From the NCBI GenBank assembly GCA_001931535.1, contig CP016211.1, positions 7,797,703-7,861,702 of the forward strand: DNA of 64,000 nt, given 5' to 3'. Under the pieces are notes generated by a model, which worked only from the letters and a program-made list of their open reading frames with translations, ran no database searches and was not told the origin of the DNA. This document shows, in pieces, positions 45,110 through 52,360 of the stretch. A program made the translations under genes and the position numbers. The stretch is from Minicystis rosea. GTDB taxonomy: Bacteria; Myxococcota_A; Polyangia; Polyangiales; Polyangiaceae. Position 1 is the first letter of the stretch. The number at the start of each line of letters is the position of its first letter.

Positions 45110-47307
45110 CTCGCCCGCACGAACAGCACCGCGACGCCCCGATCGGGCGCCACACCCACGAGCAGAGCGCTCTCCACGCGGCCCGCCGCGATCGCGGCCA
45201 CCGCCGCTGCCGCCGCGAACCCGCCCGCGCCCTCGTGATCGCCGGCGCGCGCCGCCACGCCCGAGCGCGGCACGTCGGCCCACGGCGAGCCTTCGAGCGC
45301 GCGAAGGAGCCGCTCGTCCTCGCGCCCGAAGAACACCGCTGCGCCCGCGCCCGGCGGCGGCGCGTCGGAAAGCGCCGTCGCGCTCGCGCCGCGCCACGTC
45401 GTCCACCAAGCGATGTGCGCGAGCGCCGGAGCGCCGCGCTGCGCAGCGTGCTCCTCCGCTTCGATCAACAGGATCGCGGCGCCCTCGCTGCGCGCGCCGC
45501 GGTCGGTGATCCCCGAGCAGATCGGACCGAGGCAGCGCTCGATCATCGGGCTCGCCTCCTCGGCGCTGCCCGCGAAGATCGCGGCGCCCTCCCCGACCGC
45601 GCAGAGCTCCGCGGCGGTGACGATCGCGCTCTCGGCGGTGGCCTCCAGATCGGAGGTGGCGAGCACGGGCCCGCGCAGCCCGAGGTAGATCGACGCGTGC
45701 CCCACCGGCGACGACGGCACGAGGTTGGGGAAGTCGGCCGGGCTCGCGAGCTTCGCGCCCTTGTCGTAGACGCGCCGCATGAACGCGGTCGATCCATCGA
45801 CGCTCCCGAACGCGGAGCCCACGACTGCGCCCACGCTGCGGCCGGCGTCGCCCGTCACCGGCAACGCTGCGTCCGCGAGCGCGCGTGCGATCGCCGCGGT
45901 CGTCAGCTTGCCTGCGCGATCGAGGCGACGCGCGCGGGCGACGTCGAGATGATCGGGCGCATGAAACGGAATGGGGCCGGGCGCGGGAGGCGGGCCGGGC
46001 TCGAGATACGCGAGCGTCTCGGTTGCGCCGAGCACGCCCAGCGGACCGACGGTCGCGGCCGCCGTCACCACGATCGATCGCCGCGGTTGCGGCGGCGGCT
46101 CGGGGAAGGCCTCGGGATCGGCGAGCACCAGCACCGTGTCGGTGCCGCCGAAGCCGAACGAGTCGCTCATGGCCGCGCGGATCTTCGCCGGCCGCGCCGC
46201 CGTCACATGCGCGAGCTGACAGGCGGGATCGATCTCTTCGAGCCCGATCGTCGGTGGGATCACCCCGCGCGCGATGGCCATCGCCGTGATGGCCGCCTCG
46301 ACCGCGCCTGCGGCCGCGAGCGTGTGCCCGATCTGTCCCTTCGACGACGACACGGCGATGCGCGCGATCTCGTCACCGAGGCAGAGCCGCAGCGCCGCCG
46401 TCTCCATCGAATCGTTGAGGGGCGTCGCCGTGCCGTGCGCGTTCACGTAGTCCACGTCGCGCGGTTCGATCCCTCCGCGCGCGAGCGCCTCGCGCATCAC
46501 GCGCGCCGCCGTCGCGCCCGTGGCCTCGGGGTTCGTGATGTGGTGCGCCTCGGCGCCGACGGACCAGCCGCGCAGCTCCACGATCGGCCGCGCCCCACGC
46601 GCGCGCGCCGCGTCCTCCGGCTCGAGCACCAAGAACGCTGCGCCCTCTCCGAGGTTGAGCCCGTTGCGACGCCGATCGAACGGACGGCACGGCTCCGGTG
46701 AGAGCGCGCTCAACGCGCCGAAGCCAGCGAACGTGAGCCGGCACAACCCATCGGCGCCGCCGGCGATCACGCAGCGCGATCGACCGGCGCGGATCCACGC
46801 GGCCCCGAGCAGGATGGCGTTGGCGCCGCCGGAGCACGCGCTGCACACGCTGCGCACCGTGCGGAACGGGCCCGCGGCCGCCGACACGTGATCGGCCGTC
46901 GACGAGAGCGGATGCGAGAGCATGCGCCTGAGCGGTGCGATCGCGCCGGGATCGCGCGACAGCTCGGCCAGCGGCGTCTCGGTCTCGAACATCCCCGCCG
47001 TCGTGCCGCCGAGCGCGAGATCGATTGGCATCGCGCGCGGATCCACGCCTGCCTGCGCCAGCGCCTCGCGCGCGGCCAGCACGCTGAGCGCGTCGGTGCG
47101 CGACCAAGCTTCCTCTTCACCGCGCGGGGCGACCTCTTCGACCCGCAGGTCCTTCACCTCGGCCGCGATGTCGGCGCGGCTCCCTTCGAGGCGGAAGAGC
47201 GTGAGCGGGCCGATGGCCCGCGCGCCTTCGAGGAGGCGATCCATCGTCGCGGCGGCGCCCCGCGCGACCGGCGAGATCAGCCCGATGCCGGTGACCCAGA
47301 TGCGCAT
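45106..47307 (-). CDS. Beta-ketoacyl synthase fused to a KS-like domain lacking Cys (KS2)
   Basis: The product has 733 residues. Residues 1-400 are a FabF-like ketosynthase: start MRIWVTGIGLISP, nucleophile Cys158 (VCSACSGGANA), His291 (NAHGTATPLND), Lys323/His328 (SKGQIGHTLAAAG) and the C-terminal SDSFGFGGTD. Residues about 410-733 form a second KS-like region (SIVVTAAATVGPLGVLGATETLAYLEPG, then SSPVGHASIYLGLRGPVLATSDLEATAESAIV) without the catalytic Cys, reminiscent of a chain-length factor. The ATG at 47307 lies 18 bases after the ACP stop. With KS1 this gives two elongation enzymes for one ACP, suggesting an iterative, uncharacterised fatty-acid or polyene pathway. Confidence 0.9.
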   Translation of the reverse strand: MRIWVTGIGLISPVARGAAATMDRLLEGARAIGPLTLFRLEGSRADIAAEVKDLRVEEVAPRGEEEAWSRTDALSVLAAREALAQAGVDPRAMPIDLALGGTTAGMFETETPLAELSRDPGAIAPLRRMLSHPLSSTADHVSAAAGPFRTVRSVCSACSGGANAILLGAAWIRAGRSRCVIAGGADGLCRLTFAGFGALSALSPEPCRPFDRRRNGLNLGEGAAFLVLEPEDAARARGARPIVELRGWSVGAEAHHITNPEATGATAARVMREALARGGIEPRDVDYVNAHGTATPLNDSMETAALRLCLGDEIARIAVSSSKGQIGHTLAAAGAVEAAITAMAIARGVIPPTIGLEEIDPACQLAHVTAARPAKIRAAMSDSFGFGGTDTVLVLADPEAFPEPPPQPRRSIVVTAAATVGPLGVLGATETLAYLEPGPPPAPGPIPFHAPDHLDVARARRLDRAGKLTTAAIARALADAALPVTGDAGRSVGAVVGSAFGSVDGSTAFMRRVYDKGAKLASPADFPNLVPSSPVGHASIYLGLRGPVLATSDLEATAESAIVTAAELCAVGEGAAIFAGSAEEASPMIERCLGPICSGITDRGARSEGAAILLIEAEEHAAQRGAPALAHIAWWTTWRGASATALSDAPPPGAGAAVFFGREDERLLRALEGSPWADVPRSGVAARAGDHEGAGGFAAAAAVAAIAAGRVESALLVGVAPDRGVAVLFVRAR

Positions 47308-47325
47308 CGTGGCGAGCGGTGCCGC

Positions 47326-47589
47326 TCAGGCCGCCTGCGTGTGGACGATGTGGTCCACGAGGGCGTTCACGGAAGCGAAGATCGGGCGGGCCTCCGGCCC
47401 CTCGGGGATCTTCACCCCGAAGTTTTCCTCGACCGCCATGGCGAGCTGGAGGGCGTCGAGCGAGTCGAGCCCGAGCCCGTCGCCGAACAGCGGGGCCGCG
47501 TCGTCGATGTCGGCGGGCGACTTCCCCTCCAGGTTCAGCTCCCGCACCATCATCTCTTTGAGCTTCTGTCGTACGTCCGCCGATTCCAT
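47326..47589 (-). CDS. Acyl carrier protein
   Basis: The 87-residue product is acidic, with the phosphopantetheine site GDGLGLDSLDALQLAMAVEENFGVKI (Ser42 in LDSLD). Helix I reads MESADVRQKLKEMMVRELNLEGKSPADIDDAAPLF. The sequence is less like primary-metabolism AcpP (which has a DSLDTVELVMALEE core) and closer to ACPs of polyene or arylpolyene-type systems. It is the first gene of the KS operon, with only 18 bases before KS2. It carries the growing chain during elongation. Confidence 0.93.
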   Translation of the reverse strand: MESADVRQKLKEMMVRELNLEGKSPADIDDAAPLFGDGLGLDSLDALQLAMAVEENFGVKIPEGPEARPIFASVNALVDHIVHTQAA

Positions 47590-47739
47590 GTAGCCCCGCG
47601 GCCACGTACCACCAAGCGCCCGCTGCCGCTAGGATCGGGCACGGTCCCCTCGACGCTCGGCCTTGCCTCATGGGAAACGAAGCGACCATGCGACCTGGAC
47701 CGAGGCCTTCGCCCCACGAGGTCTGGTAAAAGGCGGCGC

Positions 47740-48531
47740 ATGGCCCTCGTCGACTACGAAAAGCAGGGGAGCGTGGTCACGCTCACGCTCAACGATCCCC
47801 CCGTCAACGGCTACAGCCACGAGATGATGAAGGACCTCGACCGCGCCATCCTGGACGCGCGGTTCGACCCGGAGATCGAGGTCATCGTCGTCACCGGCCA
47901 CGGGGAGAAATTCTTCTGCGCCGGCGCCAACATCGGGATGCTGAAGGCCGCGGACCCGACCTTCAAATACTACTTCTGTCTCCACGCCAACGAGACGCTC
48001 CTCCGCTTGGAGCACACGCCCAAGCTGGTGATCGCGGCCCTCAACGGGCACACCGTGGGCGGCGGCCTCGAGGTCGCGCTGGCCTGTGATCTGCGCATCG
48101 CCCGCAAAGGCGCGGGCAAGATCGGCCTGCCCGAGGTCGCGCTCGGCGTGCTCCCCGGCACCGGCGGTACGCAACGTCTCGCCCGCGCGCTCGGCAAGGC
48201 CCGCGCGATCCAGCTCATGGTCGAGGGCACCACCTTCGACTTCGAGACCGCGCAGGGCCTCGGCCTCGTCAACGAGGTGTGGGAGGCCGAGTCGCACACG
48301 GCCTTCATGAGCGCCGTCGTCACGTATGCGAAGCGCTTCACCACGCCGGGCAAGGCATCGCTCGCGGTCGGTCGCATCAAGCGCGCGGTGCAGTCGGGCA
48401 TGGAGATGGGGCTCGAGCAGGGCCTCGCGTTCGAGCGCGAGCTCCAGGCCGAGCTCTTCAACTCGGACGACGCACGCGAAGGGCTCGCGGCGTACATCGA
48501 GAAGCGCGCCGCGAGCTTCAAGGCGAAGTGA
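47740..48531 (+). CDS. Enoyl-CoA hydratase/isomerase family protein
   Basis: The 263-residue product belongs to the crotonase superfamily: LTLNDPPVNGYSHEMMKDLDRAILDARFDPEIEVIVVTGHGEKFFCAGANIGMLK contains the oxyanion-hole segment, and ALNGHTVGGGLEVALACDLRIA, then LPEVALGVLPGTGGTQRL supply the second oxyanion loop and the LPE/GxLPGxGGTQRL catalytic Glu region. It likely hydrates or isomerises enoyl-CoA thioesters. The stop overlaps the next ATG as TGATG, so it is translationally coupled to the dehydrogenase. The divergent ACP operon starts 150 bases upstream; participation in that pathway is conjecture. Confidence 0.93.
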   Translation: MALVDYEKQGSVVTLTLNDPPVNGYSHEMMKDLDRAILDARFDPEIEVIVVTGHGEKFFCAGANIGMLKAADPTFKYYFCLHANETLLRLEHTPKLVIAALNGHTVGGGLEVALACDLRIARKGAGKIGLPEVALGVLPGTGGTQRLARALGKARAIQLMVEGTTFDFETAQGLGLVNEVWEAESHTAFMSAVVTYAKRFTTPGKASLAVGRIKRAVQSGMEMGLEQGLAFERELQAELFNSDDAREGLAAYIEKRAASFKAK

Positions 48532-49349
48532 TGGCGACGCGCACCCTCGCGGGCAAGACCGTCTTCATCACGGGCGCCTCCTCCGGCATCGGCGAAGCCC
48601 TCGCGCGCCGCGCCGCGCGCGAAGGCGCCGCCGTGGCCGTGACCGCGCGCCGCGAGGAGCGCCTCGAAGCGCTCACCCAAGACATCCAACGCGACGGCGG
48701 CCGCGCCTTGGCCATCGCCGCCGACGTCACGCAGGACGGCGACCTCGAGCGCGCCGCCGCGAGCACGCGCGAAGCCTTCGACCGCATCGACGTCGTCATC
48801 GCCAACGCCGGGTTCGGCGTCAGCGGCCCGCTCGATCGGCTCACCCTCGACGACTACCGCCGCCAGCTCGAGACGAACCTCTTCGGCGTGCTCCGCACCA
48901 TCTATGCGACGCTCGCCGATCTCGAGCGATCGCGCGGCACCATCGTGCTCGTCGGCAGCGCCGCGGGCTACGTCGGCTTGCCGGGGAGCGGCGCCTACTC
49001 GATCAGCAAGGCGGCCGTCCACTCGCTCGCGCAATCGCTCGCGGGTGAGCTCGCGCCGCGCGGCATCGCGGTGGTCCTCATCACGCCCGGCTTCGTGGAG
49101 ACCGACATTCGCCGCGTCGACAACCGCGGCAACCTCCGCGAGGGCGCGAGCGACTTCGTCCCCGGCTGGCTGCAGATGTCGTCCGATCAGGCTGCCGCCG
49201 AGATCCTCGATGCGGCCGTGGGGCGCGATCGCGAGCGCATCCTGACGCGCCACGCCAAGGCGATCGTCGCGCTCCAACGCTACGCGCCGGGCTTCGTTTC
49301 GGGCGTTCTTCGGCTCTCGGGAAAGCTGCCCGGCAAGCGCTCGAAGTGA
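48531..49349 (+). CDS. Short-chain dehydrogenase/reductase (classical SDR)
   Basis: The 272-residue product has the Rossmann motif TGASSGIG (about 14-21), NAG (residues near 100), and the catalytic Ser-Tyr-Lys set (VLVGSAAGYVGLPGSGAYSISKAA, YxxxK). The cofactor preference looks like NADP(H) because of basic residues after the Gly motif (ARREERLE). It has a longer C-terminal helical tail ending RFAPGFVSG-like and KLPGKRSK, typical of membrane-associated SDRs such as DHRS7B-like proteins. It is coupled to the crotonase gene, so a lipid reductase role is plausible but unproved. Confidence 0.92.
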   Translation: MATRTLAGKTVFITGASSGIGEALARRAAREGAAVAVTARREERLEALTQDIQRDGGRALAIAADVTQDGDLERAAASTREAFDRIDVVIANAGFGVSGPLDRLTLDDYRRQLETNLFGVLRTIYATLADLERSRGTIVLVGSAAGYVGLPGSGAYSISKAAVHSLAQSLAGELAPRGIAVVLITPGFVETDIRRVDNRGNLREGASDFVPGWLQMSSDQAAAEILDAAVGRDRERILTRHAKAIVALQRYAPGFVSGVLRLSGKLPGKRSK

Positions 49350-49386
49350 ATGGACAACGGAGTCGCTCCGCGCCAATCTGGCGAAC

Positions 49387-49794
49387 ATGTCGCAGCCTGA
49401 AGACAAGCCGTTCGAGACGTTCGAAGACTTCTGGCCCTTCTACGTTCGCGAGCACGCGAACCCGACGAACCGCAAGCTCCACTTCGTCGGCACCTCGCTG
49501 GCGATGGCGACCGTCGCGACCGCGCTCCTGACGAAGCGTCGGGCCCTGCTCCTGGCCGCGCCCGTGTTCGGCTACGGCTTCGCGTGGGTCGGTCACTTCC
49601 TCGTCGAGGGCAACAGGCCCGCGACCTTCAAGCACCCGCTCTGGTCGCTCCGCGGTGATTTCCGCATGTGGTGGAAGATGGCGACCGGCACGATGGACGC
49701 CGAGGTCGAGCGCGTCACCCAGGCCAATGAAGTCGTCGAGCAGCCCGCGGAGGAGCCCAAGACCACCGCGGTCGGCTCTGCGGTCATGAACTGA
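49387..49794 (+). CDS. Mpo1-like (DUF962) membrane protein
   Basis: The 135-residue product matches DUF962/Mpo1: FEDFWPFYVREHANPTNRKLHFVGTSLAMATVATALLTKRRALLLAAPVFGYGFAWVGHFLVEGNRPATFKHPLWSLRGDFRMWWKMATG. The invariant HxNxxxRxLHxxG and the GHFxxExNxPAxF motifs are intact. In yeast Mpo1 is an iron-dependent 2-hydroxy fatty acid dioxygenase, needed for phytosphingosine breakdown. Two membrane helices are predicted by eye. The sphingolipid-type desaturase at 60.5 kb makes this functionally interesting, but a link is only inferred. It lies 37 bases after the SDR gene. Confidence 0.9.
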   Translation: MSQPEDKPFETFEDFWPFYVREHANPTNRKLHFVGTSLAMATVATALLTKRRALLLAAPVFGYGFAWVGHFLVEGNRPATFKHPLWSLRGDFRMWWKMATGTMDAEVERVTQANEVVEQPAEEPKTTAVGSAVMN

Positions 49795-49954
49795 TTCGCG
49801 CTCCGCGAAGAGCCCAGTAGATCGGACCGAGCCCGCCGTGGCGCGAGGGCGCAAGCGTACTCCTCGTACACCGGGAGCCCGACGACGAAGGCGGCGATGC
49901 ACGTCCGCGGCCGGCGACGTGGAGGTCTACGGGGATAGGCTCTAAGCTGGCGAG

Positions 49955-50593
49955 GTGATCGAAATACCTTTTCTTCGCTCCACCTCGTCCGTCGTCCTCT
50001 CCCGCAATCGTCGAAGGCTCCACGGCTCTTCGACAACGGAGCGTGCACGAGGGTCCTTCGGTCCCATCGCGCGCGCCTTCCCTGCCCTCGTCTTCCTCGC
50101 GCTCGCCCTCGCGCCGATGGCCTGTCGCAAGTCGATGGCGCCCGCGTGCCGGCAAGTCTGCGCTTGTGTCCCCTGCACCGACAACGATCTCGATGCCTGC
50201 ATCGAGAAAGCCGAAACGGCCCAGGACCATGCGGACTCGGTGTCTTGCACCGAGCCGTTCGAGGCCCTCGTCGACTGCTTCGAGCGCCGGGTGAGCTGCT
50301 CCCAAGGCACCGCCTCGGCCAGCAACGATTGCAGCCGTGCGACGAAAGCCCTCGCGAGCTGCGCCGACGCGGGCAACCCGTTCTCCACCGTTTGCGAGGA
50401 GTCCACCGCCAAGATCTCGACCTGCACCGGCAAGCCGAGCCAAGGCAACGGAGGCGCGTGCACCGGGCAGAACGCCTGTCAAGCAGCCTGCATCGTGGAG
50501 GCACCTTGTGAGGCCATCGACGGGACGATGTTCGTTCAGACGTTCAACGATTGCGTCAATCGCTGCGCAGGTGTCACGACCCCGCCATTCTGA
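49955..50593 (+). CDS. Cys-rich lipoprotein
   Basis: The product is 212 residues from a GTG at 49955; the true start may be further in, because about 38 residues precede the hydrophobic segment FPALVFLALALAPMAC, which is the lipobox. The mature region has at least 16 Cys in patterns such as CRQVCACVPC, VDCFERRVSC and CQAACIVEAPC, likely forming disulfides. This is a typical myxobacterial surface lipoprotein; there is no named family. It resembles in organisation the lipoprotein at 51.6 kb, with which it flanks the sirtuin gene. Confidence 0.68.
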   Translation: MIEIPFLRSTSSVVLSRNRRRLHGSSTTERARGSFGPIARAFPALVFLALALAPMACRKSMAPACRQVCACVPCTDNDLDACIEKAETAQDHADSVSCTEPFEALVDCFERRVSCSQGTASASNDCSRATKALASCADAGNPFSTVCEESTAKISTCTGKPSQGNGGACTGQNACQAACIVEAPCEAIDGTMFVQTFNDCVNRCAGVTTPPF

Positions 50594-50651
50594 TCGATTC
50601 GCTCCCTGCAGAGTTGATGGGAATCGTGCCCGAGGGTGCTAGATCCCTCGG

Positions 50652-51470
50652 ATGTCCGACAACGAATCAGCGCTCCTCGACGAGCTCGCTCGCGATCTGA
50701 CGCGCTCTCCCATCCTGGTCGTCACCGGCGCCGGCATCAGCCTGGCGAGCGGAATCCCCACCTTCCGCGGCACCGATGCCGGCGCCATCTGGAGCGTCGA
50801 CGTCACCACGCTCGGCACCCGCGCCTATTTCGAGCGTGATCCCGCGGGCTCCTGGGCTTGGTATCTGAAGCGTTTCGGCGCCCTCGAAGGCAAGGAGCCG
50901 AATCCCGCGCATCGCGCCCTCGTCGCGCTGGAGCGGCTCTCCGCGGCCGCCGGCCGCGAATACCTCCTCGTCACCCAGAACGTCGACACCCTCCACGAAA
51001 TGGCTGGATCGAAAGCCATGGTGAAGGTGCATGGCACCGCCGATCGCATCCGCTGCTCCCGGGGCGGCTGCGCCAACGGATCGCCGTCGGGCTCGCTACC
51101 GAGATCCGATTTCGACATCAAAGCGTTTCTGAACGATCCGGTGGAGGCCAACGTCCCCCGCTGTCCGGCATGCGGCAGCATGCTCCGCCAACACGTGCTC
51201 TGGTTCGACGAATACTACACCGAGCATGCCGATTACCAATTCACGCGCGTGCAAAAGGCCATGAAGAGCTGTCAGGTGGTGCTCTTCGTGGGGACGAGCT
51301 TCGCCGTCGGATTGACCGACAACGTGCTCTCCATGTGCGCTGGACGAGTGCCCGTGTGGAGCATCGATCCCTCCGGCCGAGCGCCCGACCGGCGCGTGCG
51401 GGTGCTCGCCGGAAAGGCCGAAGAGGCGTTGCCCGAAGTGGTGGTGAAGATGGGTGGGGAGATGGCCTGA
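50652..51470 (+). CDS. Sir2-family NAD-dependent protein deacetylase
   Basis: The 272-residue product carries the sirtuin signatures: GAGIS (26-30), SGIPTFRG (33-40), TQNVDTLH (108-115), catalytic His127 in KVHGT, and a zinc site CSRGGC (Cys135/140) with CPAC (171/174). The C-terminal VVLFVGTSFAVGLTDNVLSMCAGRVPVWSIDPSGRAPDRRVRVLAGKAEEALPEVV closes the Rossmann fold. It removes acyl groups from lysine using NAD+. The substrate is unknown. It is between two Cys-rich lipoprotein genes, with which it has no obvious functional link. Confidence 0.94.
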   Translation: MSDNESALLDELARDLTRSPILVVTGAGISLASGIPTFRGTDAGAIWSVDVTTLGTRAYFERDPAGSWAWYLKRFGALEGKEPNPAHRALVALERLSAAAGREYLLVTQNVDTLHEMAGSKAMVKVHGTADRIRCSRGGCANGSPSGSLPRSDFDIKAFLNDPVEANVPRCPACGSMLRQHVLWFDEYYTEHADYQFTRVQKAMKSCQVVLFVGTSFAVGLTDNVLSMCAGRVPVWSIDPSGRAPDRRVRVLAGKAEEALPEVVVKMGGEMA

Positions 51471-51614
51471 GGGCGACCTCGTCCAACGTCGCGAAAACGT
51501 CTGTCGCATGGCGGCTGGCCCACAGCCGTCATGGCGCGTGCGGCGCCCTGAGCGTGCTCCCTCCTTGACCGATGCCGGCGCATTGCGGTTGTGTCGTGCC
51601 CAAGGAGATCACCC

Positions 51615-52157
51615 ATGCGAAACCTCATCTTCTCGGCGGCGGCTCTCGTGGCGATCGCGCTCTCCGGCTGCGGCGGCAGCTCGCTGGATTGCAATGCCCT
51701 GTGCCAGAAGACGGTCGAGTGCAACAGCTCCCAAAAGGTCGACGAGTGCATGACGACCTGTGCCTCGTACGGCGAGATCCTCGATGACAGCTACACCGAT
51801 GCGCTCCAGAGCTGCAGCTCGCAGTCGTGCGATCAATACGCCACGTGCAGCGCGAACGCGGCCAAGCAATGCACCGGCGATCCGTCGGCGTTCTTCGGCG
51901 AGTACTGCAAGAAGCTGAGCGCCTGCGATCCGCAGATCACCGAGGAGCTCTGTCAGTCGCAGATCAGCGGCGCCGCGGGCTCGGAGTCCCTGCAGTTCTT
52001 GAAGTGCCTCAGCGACTCCACGTTCGCCGACCTCGGAAGCTGCATTCAGGGCGCGAGCTGCTCGACCATCAACGCGGATCTGCAGGCGTGCGTCGAAGAC
52101 GTGACCGGCATCGTGAGCATGGACGACGTCCAGAGCGGCGGATCCAGCTCGAACTGA
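51615..52157 (+). CDS. Cys-rich lipoprotein
   Basis: The 180-residue product starts at the ATG at 51615, with AAGGAG seven bases upstream. The signal peptide ends AIALSGC. The mature part holds about 14 Cys in recurring C.x3.C blocks (CNALCQKTVECNSSQKVDECMTTC, CSSQSCDQYATC, CDPQITEELC) reminiscent of short Cys-knot or helical-hairpin repeats. The C-terminus is Ser/Gly-rich. I do not recognise the family. A similar protein is encoded at 50.0 kb, so the two may be paralogues. Confidence 0.82.
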   Translation: MRNLIFSAAALVAIALSGCGGSSLDCNALCQKTVECNSSQKVDECMTTCASYGEILDDSYTDALQSCSSQSCDQYATCSANAAKQCTGDPSAFFGEYCKKLSACDPQITEELCQSQISGAAGSESLQFLKCLSDSTFADLGSCIQGASCSTINADLQACVEDVTGIVSMDDVQSGGSSSN

Positions 52158-52360
52158 AGGCGCCCCAGCGCGAGCCGCCCTCCACCGGCGGATGATCTCC
52201 ATCATCTTCCGGGCGAGCGCCGGGCGCGCTCGCCGCGTGCGCGGCATCACCTGCGATCGAGCCGTCGAAGGCCCGGTCCTTCGTGCCCGCTTGACCGGGG
52301 CGCGCCGTCGCGGCATCGACCAGGGGCGGCGAATCGCCGGTGGAGGGCGCGGCGCGGGCG

